DNA of 64,000 bases, from contig CM045761.1 of the NCBI GenBank assembly GCA_025200525.1, positions 142,106,223 to 142,170,222 of the forward strand. Reading direction: 5' to 3'. Below are positions 33,615-45,375 of this stretch, piece after piece. The stretch's first letter is position 1. Every line of letters begins with the position of its first letter. The notes below the pieces were generated by a model. That model saw nothing but the letters and a program-made list of their open reading frames with translations. It was not told where the DNA came from and searched no databases. Source of the DNA: Camellia lanceoleosa (Eukaryota > Streptophyta > Magnoliopsida > Ericales > Theaceae). Position numbers and translations under genes: made by a program.

Positions 33615-34822
33615 GCATCAGTATAAGCATATCAGTGCTGCTGCTAGGTAGCTCCTGGTTGTACTGGGGTTTGAGACAGAGGAAGATTATCAAACTCAAA
33701 GAAAAATTCTTTCAGCAAAATGGGGGCATTATGTTACAACAAAAACTTTCTAGAGGTGAAGCATCAACCCAATCAACCAAAATCTTTGTTGCAGAGGACC
33801 TTAAGATGGCAACAAACAACTACCATGAAAGTAGAATCCTGGGCCAAGGAGGCCAAGGAACAGTTTTCAAAGGAGTATTACCAGATAACACAATAGTTGC
33901 CATTAAGAAGGCCAAAGTAATTGATCAAAGCCATTCTCAGATTGAACAATTTATTAATGAAGTGATAATTCTCTCCGAAGTCAACCATAGGAATGTTGTG
34001 AAGCTCCTAGGGTGTTGTTTGGAGACACAAGTTCTTTTACTTGTCTATGAATTTATTTCCAATGGGACTCTCTATGACCACATACACACTACAGGCCATA
34101 GCACATCCACAATAACATGGGAGAATCGTCTAAGGATAGCAACCGAAACTGCAGCAACCCTTTCATATTTACACTCTGCCGCTAGCACTCCTATCATTCA
34201 TAGAGACATTAAGTCCACCAACATACTCTTAGACAACAATTATGTTGCTAAAGTATCTGATTTTGGAGCTTCAAGATTGATCCCCATAGACCAAACTCAG
34301 TTGAACACATTGGTTCAAGGGACACTTGGTTACTTGGATCCAAAATACTTCCAAACAAGCCAATTAACTGAAAAAAGTGATGTTTATAGCTTTGGGGTTG
34401 TCCTTGTGGAGCTACTAACTGGCTAAAAAGCACTTTCTTTCGATAGACCTGAAGTGCAAAGAAATTTAGCGATGTATTTTGTTTCCTCAATGAAGGAAAA
34501 TCAGCTGTTTGAAATTGTTGATGAACAAGTAATGAATGAAGCAAACTCTGACCAACTAAAGGAAGTTGCTATCTTAGCAAAGAGATGCTTAAGAGTGAAA
34601 GGCGACGAAAGGCCAACCATGAAGGAATTGGCAATGGAGCTAGAGGGTTTGAGAATGACGGAGAAACATCCATGGGTAGATGAAAACAAAAATTCAGAGG
34701 AGACTCAGTACTTGCTCGATCAATTTTCAGATGCTTATGGTGGTGGCACTAGTAAAAACAATTCAGCAGCTTATGATAGCATGGCAAACCATGTCATTTC
34801 ACCATTTGATGGTGGACGATAA
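33615..34822 (+). pseudogene. WAK pseudogene 1, exon 3: transmembrane and kinase domains
   Basis: After the acceptor tatacag the frame opens with a transmembrane helix ([18 protein letters not shown]), a basic stop-transfer, the juxtamembrane [12 protein letters not shown], then a Ser/Thr kinase: glycine loop GQGGQG, catalytic lysine in [20 protein letters not shown], and GTLGYLDP in place of the activation-segment end. It is an RD kinase of the WAK type. The frame is open through the transmembrane, N-lobe and most of the C-lobe, then a TAA at 34424-34426 stops it after VELLTG. The same frame continues after it (KALSFDRPE ... ERPTMKELAMELEGL) to a normal stop at 34820-34822. One base change (GAA to TAA) would explain this stop, so it may be recent compared with the exon 1 damage. 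Confidence 0.92.
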
Positions 34823-35754
34823 GGTCTTATTGGATGTTGTTTTGTAATGTTTTCATTTTAGTTTGTTAAGCAATCCCTATGAGTTGTTTTCAATCATTAG
34901 ATTGTATATGTTGAGGTTCAGTTTGTTGTGATTTTACACATTGAGCATCAAATAATGTAGTTATCGTTGTAAACCCTTTTCTTTATGTATCAAACAAACA
35001 ATAACTAGTAATATTTATAACTCCTATGTTTGTGAAATCCAAAGAAGTTTTTTATAGCTCCTATGCTTGTTTATAGCCTCATCAATTCAGGCAAGATAAA
35101 AGAAAACGTAAAGCAAAGAATTGTTTACAGCTCCTATGTTTGTTTATACCCTCATCAGCTCAGCCAAGATAAAAGAAAAAATAAAGACTATGGTACACTT
35201 CCCTCAAAGATGTGTATCATATACACCATATAAGTAAAGAAAAAAATGAAATACCTCCATTCTTTTTTGAGTCATAATTTTTTTTAAAAAAAATTATAAC
35301 CAAATACCAAAGAAAATTAGTCATAACTAAAGAATAAACTGACATAACTAGGAGTGTATATGGTACACCCCTTTCGAGAGGCGTGTATAGTAGAATTTCC
35401 CTTAAAAAAAATGTAAAGCAAACAAATATTTATAAGAATGTTTGTTTGTGGCATTTGATCGAGCACCTAACAGACACAAACCAGGGATATATGCATCATT
35501 CTAGTGTTCTAGAGAAGCCAATGAATTCCAAGTAAAGAAAATCTAAACAAAGTCAAAGATACAAAAAGGGCAATAATCATCTAGATATTAAGAAATTAAG
35601 CTCAGCATTTTTGTGAGAGAGAGGATACCTCGTGAGGCTTTCTCAATGTCTAAAACCGAGAGAGAGAGAGAGAGAGAGAGCAAAGAGTGGCTATTGGGTT
35701 TCTAATCTTCTACCGATTCACAAACAAAATGCCCAAACACATACATGTAATCTC
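34823..35754. other. 3' flank of WAK pseudogene 1
   Basis: No gene seen. 34823-35000 is the probable 3' UTR. Two related stretches of about 60 bp (ctcctatgtttgt..., then aagataaaagaaaa) near 35050-35110 and 35130-35180 are direct duplicates. A (GA)n run is at 35659-35681. Confidence 0.5.
35659..35681. repeat. (GA)n microsatellite
   Basis: About eleven GA dinucleotides. Confidence 0.95.
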
Positions 35755-36959
35755 GGTTGGAAAATAATGGTTTTTTTGGTATTTTAGTGCGAATTAAAGT
35801 AGGTTCCAATCATCAATTGAGGTGGGTCTAAGTGGGTCTAGATTCTTTGCAATATGATGTTTACACCACAAAAAGAACGACAAAAATCATTAAGATTTGA
35901 ATAAGAAATTGTCTCATAAAGTTGGCATCATGAATGAAGTATTAGGGAAGGTGTGTAACCACCACCTATCCCACATTGATTATAGAATAGGTATTTAAAT
36001 CCTAATTTTTGAAAAGGATGTGAGCCCTTTGGGGCATTCAAAATTTCTAAACGAAGAGAGTTATGAATGCTTCAAGGATGTGTTTGGGCCAAGACTATGA
36101 TTCAAATTGGTTATGCAAAAATTGCCACACGAGCGCGCTGCCCACCTGCCTAGACCGGGTTGGGTCTGGGGATCTTGGGCTTAGGCTTGAGGCTTGTTGG
36201 ACTGGATAAGGTTTGGGAACCTAATCTTTTTCTGGACTAGGTAAGATGGTGGTGGCTACTACAGATATACACACATGTGTATATAGAGTGTGTAACCTTT
36301 ATACTTATGATGGATTTATTCCATCAATGTTGCAAAATTCATTCTTGCATTGGTTGCTAACCTTGATGGCTGAAGGCTCCTCCTCTCTCCTCCTTGTGTA
36401 TAAATAGAGACCACCCTCCTTTGGTTTTATAACCAGAATTTCTTGCACCCTTATATCGTCAATCTACCTAAATAGTTCTTTCAGTGTAAGAGAGTGTTGT
36501 CATTGTCAAGTTCGGCGAAACTATTCAGAAGGTGGTTTTGACCATGGAAGATAGATGTTGGCGTACCTCTAGCACCTATCAGTGAGGCAGCGAATCTTTT
36601 TTAAGGAAACTATATTTATCACAGGTTTCGATTCGCATCCTTATTTTATTTTAGTTTATTGTTTTATTCCAAAATGTGTTTTTCTTACATTTTTGTTCTT
36701 CAAATTGTAATATCTAGTTTAAATTAGTTCTATTATTTTTTGATTTGTAATTCGAATTTAAATCAATTTATTTTAATTTAACATGCTTTTTAAACAAGAA
36801 GATTCTTTTTGTAAAGTGGTTTGTAATGGAATAATTTTTTTCCTAGGGAAATATTACTTCTTTAGTTTACTTGTTCTTTGTTTTTTAATAAAATAAATAA
36901 ATAAATAAATAAATAAAAATTTAAAAAAATTAGAACTAGTGGTGTTTGGTTTGTAGTCT

Positions 36960-37200
36960 AATTTCCTAACATAATTTGCATGCTTAATACTTGCCAGTTT
37001 TCTAGTTTAATTTGTATACTTATTACTTTCTACTTTTCTAGCATTGCATGCTTATTACTTTATAGTTTTTCTAGTTTAATCGGCATGCCTTTTGCTTTCT
37101 AGTTTTCTAGAATTATTTGCATGTTATTTGCTTCCTAGTTTGCATGTTTATTGCTTTCTAACTTTTCTAATATTATTGACATGGTTATTGTTTCTAGTAA
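36960..37200 (+). repeat. Degenerate ~40-bp repeats in the leader of Copia copy 3
   Basis: About six loose copies of a unit like tgcatgcttattactttcta followed by gttttctagtttaat. Spacing is 35-45 bp. Confidence 0.6.
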
Positions 37201-37819
37201 TTTTATATAATTCTTGGAAACTAAAATCAATTTGATTACTTGGAGTTATTTGTGTAGTAACTTGTCTAACATTTTATTGTTTAGTTAATTTATTTTGCTA
37301 TTAGATAGATTGCTACAAGGTGAAAAAAAAATAGTTTAATTGTGTTGCATAAGAGTTTACAGTTTTTAGATTATTTGTTTTGTGTCTTAATGTGGTTTTC
37401 TGCTAACTTTCTTTACAGGTATACATATGTGAAAGGGAATGAAAAAATAAGCACAAAACAAGATTAATATAACTTGGGACTTTGACAACTAAATTGGACT
37501 ACTAACTTTTTTGTTGAATATAAATAGCTAAATGTGGAAGGAATTTTCTAGTCTCTAAAATCCTTGTATGGATTGGTTGTGTTTATATATATATATATAT
37601 ATTATTGAAGCAGTTTGGTGCTTGTGTTTCGGTAGTAGTTGGGTTTTAAGGACTGTTGTGACCCCTCTAGTCTTCTTGGACATTTTCCTGACTTTGTTCA
37701 ATTTTGAAGTTAAGGTTGAGATTAGTTTTGAATTAAACTTTAGTCTTTGGGATTTTCTAGTGTTCAGTTTGTTTTTGGAAAAAATAGAATAGTTGAAATT
37801 TTGTTTATATTTTTCAGAA

Positions 37820-38178
37820 ATGGCAACTGTGACTGATGTTGATGCAACTAATATTGGAGCAGTGAATGTTGGTGCGGATCCAAATCCCGTATCAACTGGC
37901 ATGACAACCATTGCTGTGAGGTTAATCTTGTTGTGAATCCTGCTATTCCGGGGGGACCGCTCAATCATCATGAGCGCCCGGAGAAATTCATCGGTGTGAA
38001 TTTCAAGAGGTGGTACCAAAAGATGTTGTTTTACTTAACAACTCTTAGCCTTTCAGGGTTTTTGAGTGAGGATCCACTAACTAAGGAGCAGAATGAGCAA
38101 GATAAACAAAAGCACATGACTCTAGATGCTTGAAAGTAGTCATACTTCCTTTCCCGGAATTATGTGTTAAATGGCTTG
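37820..38178 (+). pseudogene. Copia copy 3 gag fragment
   Basis: It starts MATVTDVDATNIGAVNVGAD, shifts frame near 37925, continues as [37 protein letters not shown], then meets a stop in LDA* and ends in SRNYVLNGL where the sequence is interrupted at 38178. It is clearly homologous to the gag at 22324-22794 but diverged. Confidence 0.75.
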
Positions 38179-38633
38179 TGTCACGACCCAACCCCCGTCC
38201 TAAGAGATTAGCGACCAGCCAGTAATCCTAAGATTACCAAAGGCCTTCTTAATCAAACTCATAAAAGTAGGGGCTAGCAAAGCAAATAAACAAAAATAAA
38301 TCATCCAATGAGTTATGCAGACTTATATGAGACAAAGAAATTTATACATTTAAATACACATATATCATTTCGTAACTCTAATAATACAATCATGTCAAAA
38401 GGGGTTAAACCCTATATATAGAAACTTTACTATTATCCTTCAAAACATCTTGATCACAAAAGGAAACGAAGGATTTAATCCTTGGACACAAAGAGCCTTG
38501 GCTTGGGCATTCCGGAACCTCCATGTGAGGCACAAAAGTTGGCTGACGAAACAGAATCCAAACTGATGCGTTTAAGCCTGGCCACGCACTTAATCACCTA
38601 CATATATATATATATATAAATAATGAACTGGTG
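38179..38633 (-). mobile_element. Antisense Gypsy LTR fragment
   Basis: It starts tgtcacgacccaacccc; in complement it ends ggggttgggtcgtgaca, like the ...ggggcgtgaca end of the Gypsy LTR at 42514. No ORF. It abuts the cut gag of Copia copy 3 directly, so it marks an insertion or rearrangement breakpoint. Confidence 0.45.
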
Positions 38634-39021
38634 TAGACACCCCATTTTTGACCGACCTTAAGACTCAGACGTCACCGATTGAGCGCTTGGTGATGTTGCA
38701 TATCATACTCGTTTAGAGGTTTCAGAGTCTCGGCTGCGAGCCTTGCCTCCGGACTTCCGAACTCTTTCATGCCTTGCCTCGGTTTGCGAATTAGGCTCTG
38801 TTTTCTCTATTTTCTCTTCTCGAAGGGAGGGAGAGGTCTCGTAGATCATCTCTCAGTGGCCGTAGGCTACATTTCGTGGTCGTAGGCCATTTTGCCCGTT
38901 TGGAGCCCGGTTTTCGGTTTTTCGGAGCCGTTGGCCGTGTGCCTCGGTTCGAGACCGCTTAACCACCTCTGTTTGCTCCGGTTTTTGGCACATACCTTAT
39001 TTCCTCCCTTCCCGAATTTCT
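38634..39021 (+). other. LTR-like debris preceding Gypsy pol
   Basis: It begins tgtagacaccccattttt, which looks like the first bases of another LTR, and contains no gene. It joins the Gypsy pol frame in mid-domain, so the 5' part of that element (5' LTR, gag, protease, most of reverse transcriptase) was lost at this junction. Confidence 0.3.
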
Positions 39022-41111
39022 ATGCCTTTAACTCGTTTAACACAAAAAGGGGTTAAATTTGAGTGGTCTGATGATTGTGAGAAGAGTTTCCAAGATCTAA
39101 AGAGTCGATTGGTGTGTGCTCCAGTACTTATAGTTCCGTCCGAAGATGAAGGTTTTACCATCTATAGTGATGCATCGAAGATGGGCTTGGGTTGTGTCCT
39201 GATGCAGAATGATAAGATAGTGGCATACGCATCTAGGCAGTTGAAGCCATATGAGCAGAATTATCCTACGCATGATTTGGAGTTGGCTGTTGTGGTGTTT
39301 GCATTGAAAATTTGGAGGTACTACCTGTATGGGGTGAAATGTGAGATATTCACTGATCATAAAAGTTTGAAGTATATTTTCACTCAAAAAGAATTGAATA
39401 TGAGGCAAAGGAGATGGTTGGAGCTATTAAAGGACTATGATTTGACTATCAATTATCATCCAGGAAAAGCCAATGCAGTGGCGGATGCCTTGAGTAGAAA
39501 AACCCCGAGTAATTGGCTACCTTGATTACTGACCAAAAGAATATCTTGGAGGACTTGCAGAGGTTGAATATTGAGATTAGATGGCATAACCATGGAGTGC
39601 AGTTGGCAAACCTTAGGGTTCAACCCACATTGATTGATAGAATTAAAGATGCTCAAGGAAGAGATCCTCAGTTGCAAAAACTTAAAGCTGAAATGGAAAT
39701 AGGGCTACAGATGGAATTTTGTATGCATAAAGATGGAACCTTGAGGTTTGGAGAGAGGTTGTGTGTGCCTAATGATTTGGAGCTCAAGAGAGAAATCCTG
39801 AAAGAAGCTCACAGTTCAGGATATACGGTACACCCAGGGAGCACTAAAATGTATAAAGACTTGAAGAGGAACTTTTGGTGGAATAATATGAAGAGGGAAA
39901 TTGCTCAGTATGTTGCTCAATGTTTGGTATGTCAACAAGTGAAAGTTGAACATCAGAGACCTGCAGGTAAGTTACAACCTCTTCCTATTCCCGAGTGGAA
40001 GTGGGAACATATTACCATGGATTTTGTGACAGGGTTGCCTAGGACCCAAGGTGGTAACAATGCTATTTGGGTTATCGTTGATCGATTGACCAAATCCACT
40101 CACTTTCTAGCTTTTAAGGTGGGGTTCTCCTTAGAGAGGTTTGCAAAACTGTATATCAAAGAGATTGTGAGGTTGCATGGTATTCCGATGACCATAGTGT
40201 CGGACAGAGATAACAGATTTGTATCTATGTTTTGAAGGAGTTTGCATGCAACTTTGAGTACTAGTTTGAATTTTAGCACTGCCTTTCATCCTCAAACTGA
40301 TGGACAGTCAGAGAGAACTATTCAAACCTTGGAAGACATGTTAAGGGCTTGTGTTATTGATCTTGGAGGTTCTTGGGATGAGCATTTGGCCTTAGTGGAA
40401 TTCTCTTATAATAACAATTATCATGTGAGCATTCAGATGGCACCATATGAGGTTTTATATGGACGGAAGTGTAGATCACCTATTTGTTGGGATGATGCGG
40501 GCGAAAGGAAGTTGTTAGGGCCTGAGATTGTGCAACAAATAGTGGACAAGATCAATCTTATTAGAGAGCGACTTCACACTGCACATGGTAGACAGAAAAG
40601 TTATGCAGATAACAGGAGACGCGATTTGGTGTTTGGGGTTGGAGACCATGTGTTCCTTAAGGTGTCTCCTATGAAAGGAGTAATGAGATTTGGTGTTCGT
40701 GGTAAACTGAGCCCTAGATTTGTTGGACCATTTGAGGTTTTAGATCGAATTGGAGAGGTAGCTTACAGACTTGCTCTACCACCTTCACTAGCTGGAGTTC
40801 ATAATGTTTTTCATGTCTCAATGTTAAGGAAGTATATACCGGATCCTAGTCATGTGATTGATGATGCACCGTTGCAGTTTAAGGAGGATTTGACATATGA
40901 GGAACACCCAATACGAATTGTTGATAGGAAGGAACAGGTTTTGAGGCAACGAGTCATTCACTATGTTAAGGTTCAATGGAGTAATCACTCGGAAAGAGAA
41001 GCTACTTGGAAACTTGAGGATGAAATGAGACAAAAGTATCCACAACTTTTTGAGACTCCAGGTATGTCAAATTTCGAGGACGGAATTTCTTTTAAGTGGG
41101 GAAGAATGTAA
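39022..41111 (+). pseudogene. Gypsy pol fragment: RNase H, integrase, chromodomain
   Basis: Domain order: the RT-RNase H connection ([19 protein letters not shown]), RNase H ([46 protein letters not shown]), the integrase HHCC zinc finger (H...HPGSTKMY ... CLVCQQVK), the DDE core (MDFVTGLP, VDRLTKSTHF, SDRD, then FHPQTDGQSERT), and a chromodomain near 40905-41045 (VKVQWSNHSEREATWKLEDE). Chromodomains of this class direct integration into modified chromatin. Breaks are a frameshift near 39515 after ADALSRK and an in-frame TGA at about 40233-40235 where the family has a codon for Trp. The final TAA overlaps the start of the 3' LTR. Confidence 0.88.
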
Positions 41112-41365
41112 AATCCAAATTTTTATGTGTAGAATTATTTTTAGATAAAGTGATAGTTAAATTAATTTATATGGGTCATTTAGTACTATCAAGGAATTAG
41201 TTATGAGGTGGCTTTATATTTTTTATTACTTAGATGGTTAAGTTTGTAATTTTGGGAGATTGGGTTATAGGCCCACTTGGGCTTTAGGTCTTGGAAAGAT
41301 ATTAGCACAAACAAATAGAGGTATTGGATGTTGTGGCTGCTGCGGTAGATTTAGGAGTAGAGAAG

Positions 41366-41406
<41 letters not shown>

Positions 41407-42514
41407 AGAAGAAGAAGAAGAAAAGAAAAGAAAGAAGATTCATAGATTGGTGATTTTGATCTAATCATCTCTTGGAGGTTTGTGTGATTGAAGTGGTGGA
41501 GCTGGGTGTTTAGAGTTAGTATTGGAATATTATTTTAAGCGTTTGAGGTAAGTAACCCTCTATCACTGTTGGTTTATTTTTATTCCTATCGAACCGTTTA
41601 AAATCATAAATATTTATTCATAGCTTTCATGTTCTCTTAAAATAAAATATGGGTCAAGTATAAAACAACATCGAATATTATTATGAAAGTTATTTGAATA
41701 TTTTGTGAAATTATTCTGAAAATTGTACCAAGTGTTTATTTCGAAAATATCGAATATTTTATTTCAAAGTTGTGTATTGTTTGAATTTTGAACATTATTC
41801 TAATCTGATTATGATTTGGACCCTAGCCAATAGGGGTTATTTATTGGCACAAAAACTAGTTTCTTTTGGGGCTTTATCACCGGCCTATGTGTGGTTCTGG
41901 GCCTTGTCACAGGCTAAGTGACCGTAGTCATTAAGACTTGGGTTTTGTGAATCAAATCATTGAACCATTTGAATATCGAACCATCGATTTGAACAATGAA
42001 TTACTTTGAATTATCTTGTTGGCTTTGCATTTAAAATGTATTGTACATTGTTTATTTTTAGTTATGAAACCATCTTACAAATAATTGTTGATTTATTGAA
42101 CTGTAGAAAAATTTATATTTATTGGTTATCGATTTATTTACTTTTTTTTTAATACTTGATCCAGCTGGCAGTGATGGTTGGTTATTTACTGGGCTATCTA
42201 GCTTACCCTTATTTTATTTTTTTTTCCAGATTCTGAAGAGTAGAGCTGCACGGGATTTTTTTTTACATATGGAAGTGCCGAGAGTAGGACTATGAATTAA
42301 GTACTTGGATTAATTGTTTTGTTAATGGATTTTATTAGTGGACTTGATGGATAATTTCATATGAAAAGAATAATCAATTTTTATGGATTTTAGCATTATG
42401 ATAATTAAGGATTTAATTGGAGTATTTTACATTGTTGGTTATGTGTTAGACTCTTAGCCTTGCATGCTCACTTAAAAGAGTGTGCGGCGTTGTCACGGAA
42501 CTTGGGGCGTGACA
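41107..42514 (+). repeat. 3' LTR of the chromodomain Gypsy element
   Basis: A 1.4-kb LTR starting tgtaaaatcc and ending cttggggcgtgaca. It includes a run of about 40 A followed by (GAA)n at 41366-41425, which gives low-complexity Lys/Arg open frames that are not genes. Confidence 0.7.
41366..41425. repeat. Poly(A)/(GAA)n low-complexity tract
   Basis: About 40 A and then several GAA triplets inside the Gypsy LTR. Confidence 0.95.
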
Positions 42515-43265
42515 TATTACATTCTTTAATATATCACTTTTATTTTTACCTCTACCGAGGTAGAAAGGAAACAAGACAGATAGAGCGAGAAGGAGTGAGA
42601 AGTGTGAACCCATATCACATAATTGGGAGTGGATTGAGAGTGCTCAATTAGAGCTCTCAAATATTTTTCAGCTAACATTTTACCTTCATTAAACAAAAAT
42701 CATAATTTCTCCATTTTTATCCATATTTTAAAAATAAATAACCTCTCCATAATATAGTTGAATGGCAAAATTTCTAAAACATGCCTATTGGTATGAAAAG
42801 TTATCCGGTACTTATGAGCCAATAAATACCCAATATTATCATGAACAGGTAAAGCTCCAATCTAAATATAAAGATTCACGTGATCATGTAACTTTTAAAA
42901 TTATTTATGCATTGATTTATGACCACATAATAATGTTTCCTAGTGATATATGATACAGATAATATTGTTACGAAGATGAATTGCTGACCCACCAATTTAG
43001 TGAGGGTTTGAGTAGTAGTTTTTTGAAAAAAAAATTATAGATAATTTATTCATATTAATAATTAAAATTATAAATTTTTTAATCGTTATATAATAATTTT
43101 CTGATGTTAATTTCCCCATTTTAATTTCTTCACTGAGAAAGATCTCTCTGTCTCTCGACTTTGCTGTGAACAACCACAAAGGTTTTTAGTTCATTATTTC
43201 TCTTGATGTATTGCATCCATGTGTTTATTCATTTTTGAGTTACTTCACCACAGGTCCATGTTTAA

Positions 43266-43410
43266 GGTCATGCCCACCAATTGTTTGGTTAAAATTCTCA
43301 ATGCCTACATGCATGCCAAACTATCCTATTAAATTTATGCATTACCTTATTAAACCATTCTATTCAGTTCAAATAACTTATTAGATCATTATATTATATA
43401 AATAAGTTTT
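43266..43410 (+). repeat. Dispersed repeat, upstream copy
   Basis: atgcccaccaattgtttggt, then taaaattctcaatgcct and attatataaataa are shared with 45572-45735 in the same orientation, with small indels. Confidence 0.8.
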
Positions 43411-43927
43411 TTTTTTTTTTTTTTTTTTCCTTGACTTCCTAAGTTAGATCCCATCCCATATACCAATTCTTCATCCTTTAGTAGTACCTGACAACAAATT
43501 TTGTAGTGAAAAACTTTTGACTACTTAATGTGAAATTCAATCACAACAGATGTAAGTAGTAATAGTGTTGAATAAACCTGTTCGAATATTCTTGGACTTA
43601 AGAAAGATTAAAAAATCTAAGAAGAAAAATTTGTGCTGGTAATTTATGTTTTTCTCATGCTGATTATTGCCTTGCAGCTATATAGATTTCTGTGCTCTTG
43701 AAAGCAAAAGTGGTCCCTATATAGTCAATTTCAGAAACGACACTTTAATCTAAATATTAAGTATATTGTTTCCATGACGTCATGACTATTTGTGGTTTGA
43801 TTGGTTTGTTCTACTATTAATGTAGATTGAAGGACGCAGTCTTGTTTAATTACCTTTCAATCATGTTCCCTTTGAAAAGAAACCAATTCAATGATAGCTG
43901 ATGCCTTCTTTTCAAAGGAAACCTTCT

Positions 43928-43935
43928 TATAAATA
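43928..43935 (+). promoter_or_regulatory. TATA box of WAK pseudogene 2
   Basis: tataaata lies 74 bp before the start codon, followed by gcacctccagcttaaaat, which is conserved upstream of WAK pseudogene 1. Confidence 0.65.
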
Positions 43936-44001
43936 GCACCTCCAGCTTAAAATCATTTACAAAAACAGAACTATCTGATACCTGAATAGCTAACTCTATC
44001 C

Positions 44002-44878
44002 ATGTATTTACCTTTGATTTCTCTGCTGCTTAAGTTGTGTGTTTTGGGAGCAGCTTTTGCTTCTGCTTTTGCTGCTGCTCCTGCTCCTGCTCAAACCTTG
44101 CTTGGTTGCGAAAATCGTTGTGGTAACATTAGCATGCCATACCCATTTGGCACAACTGAAGGATGCTACATAGAACAACATTTTAAGGTTAATTGTAACC
44201 ACACCTACAACCCTCCCAAGCTGTTTTTAGAAATAAGTAACGTAGAGATCATAGACATAGTTCTTTCTGGTGAATTGAGCATATCATTTTTCACTGCCCA
44301 AGATTGCTACAATAACCAGAGTCTTCAGGCTGCCAACACTAAACCCTATATCACATTGCCTGAATTCCCCATCTCATATACCCGAAACAATCTCACAAGG
44401 GTTGGCTGGGACACCATTGCAGTTATTCAGGGTTCCAATGAAGGAAACAACACTGCTGGTTGCTTGTCACTATGTGACAGCATCAACAACGTAACCAATG
44501 GCTCTTGCTCTGGCTTTGGCTGCTGCCACACATTCATCCCCAAGGGAATGAAGAGTTTGAGCATCCGAGTCAGCAGCCACGACAGACATACCCATGTATC
44601 TGACTTCAATCCATGCAGCTATGCTTTTGTAGCTGAGGAAACTGCTTATAGCTTCTCTTCTTTAGATCTAAAGGACTTGCAAGGAAGAACAAAAGTTCCA
44701 GTGGTGCTTGATTGGGCAGTAGGGAACCAAAGATGTGACCAAGCGAAGAAGAATCTATCAACTTATGCTTGCAAGGATGATAACAGTGATTGTGTAGACT
44801 TCGACAATGGTCCCGGGTATCGCTGCAAATGCTCTAAGGGATATGAAGGGAACCCTTATATTCCTAATGGTTGTCTAG
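44002..44878 (+). pseudogene. WAK pseudogene 2, exon 1: signal peptide, GUB_WAK and EGF regions
   Basis: Open over about 292 codons. It has a signal peptide (residues 1-30, Ala/Pro-rich end), the galacturonan-binding region with conserved cysteines (CENRCGNISMPYPFGTTEGC), a WAK-associated C-terminal region (GSCSGFGCCHTFIPKGMKS, CSYAF, SSLDL, VVLDWAVG) and the first EGF-like module (CKCSKGYEGNPYIPNGC). By alignment with pseudogene 1, the exon should end at 44878 (phase 1), but the next bases are GC (gcaacc) rather than GT. If unspliced, the frame runs to a stop at 44959-44961. Alone it could encode a secreted WAK ectodomain-like protein of about 320 residues, so this part may still be translatable. 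Confidence 0.85.
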
Positions 44879-45222
44879 GCAACCACAACTTATATCTGTT
44901 GAAAGTTTTCATTTTCTTCCTTAACATTGATACTATGATCTATTCAATGGACAATGAATAAATTTCAATATCGGCGGTTTTTACCCTTTTCGATAGTGAT
45001 GCATTCTGGTAAATTGGTAGGACAAAAAATTCATATTTATATTGACTAGTTCATGATACGTATCAATTCGCAGCTGATACATAAGCCTATTCAGCACCAA
45101 TACGACCATTTCGGTTGTTAACAGTTGATAATTTTAAAAAATTTACTACTGCATCACCGTGGTGGCTCAAGGGGTAGGCTGTTTAGGTACACACACCTAG
45201 GGCTCTAAGTAAATGAGTGGAG

Positions 45223-45375
45223 GAGGGTTACTGGCGGTGCGGGAAGGGTGCTGGGGGTTGGCAAAGGTAGGGGAGGGGGCTTGCGGTGGGAAAGGAGGTC
45301 ACCGGTGGGGGAGGGGGGGCTGGGGGTTGGTGGTCAGAGGTGCAGCAGTGGCGGTCAGAGGTGGTGGTTGGGGGA
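45223..45375 (+). repeat. G-rich, potentially quadruplex-forming stretch in WAK intron 1
   Basis: Many runs of three to seven G (gggaagggtgctggggg, ggggagggggc, gggggagggggggctggggg) on the coding strand within 150 bp. Minus-strand open frames just downstream (45355-45607) overlap its edge and are not supported as genes. Confidence 0.7.

Larger units (their letters stand above)
20030..34822 (+). pseudogene. WAK-like receptor kinase pseudogene 1 (full span)
   Basis: This is a three-exon wall-associated-kinase-like gene: exon 1 (20030-23239, split by a retrotransposon), exon 2 (23352-23528) and exon 3 (33615-34822). The family consists of plasma-membrane receptor kinases with an extracellular galacturonan-binding region and EGF domains, which sense pectin and fragments of it. 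The splice phases agree across all three exons. Disabling changes are a ~17-bp deletion plus Copia insertion in exon 1, a nonsense TGA in exon 1, loss of an EGF cysteine in exon 2, and a nonsense TAA in the kinase exon. Intron 2 has grown to about 10.1 kb by two DNA transposons. The tandem paralogue at 44002-64000 is also broken. Confidence 0.9.
35755..38178 (+). mobile_element. Copia family fragment (copy 3)
   Basis: It begins ggttggaaaataatgg, like the LTR starts of copies 1 and 2. It shares the LTR landmarks (tcccacattg, a short TATA-like region tataaatagagacc near 36400, gaggcagcgaatc near 36583), an AT-rich leader and a gag start. It is cut off within gag at 38178, where antisense LTR debris begins. 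No pol and no 3' LTR. The left edge is estimated by similarity only. Confidence 0.65.
39022..42514 (+). mobile_element. Truncated chromodomain Gypsy element (Tekay/Del-like)
   Basis: It retains the end of reverse transcriptase, RNase H, integrase with a C-terminal chromodomain, a purine-rich stretch (aagtggggaagaa) and a 3' LTR with TG...CA ends. The Gypsy order (RNase H before integrase) and the chromodomain place it among chromoviruses. The 5' half is missing. Confidence 0.85.
42515..44001 (+). other. Upstream region of WAK pseudogene 2
   Basis: No gene seen. 43266-43410 is a copy of a block that recurs in intron 1 of the same gene (45572-45735). A poly-T run lies at about 43409-43428. The core promoter region near 43928 matches that of WAK pseudogene 1. 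Confidence 0.55.

Noticed and set aside
41260..41468. Lys/Arg-rich and Phe/Leu-rich ORFs
   Set aside because: They are products of the poly(A)/(GAA)n tract in the Gypsy LTR.
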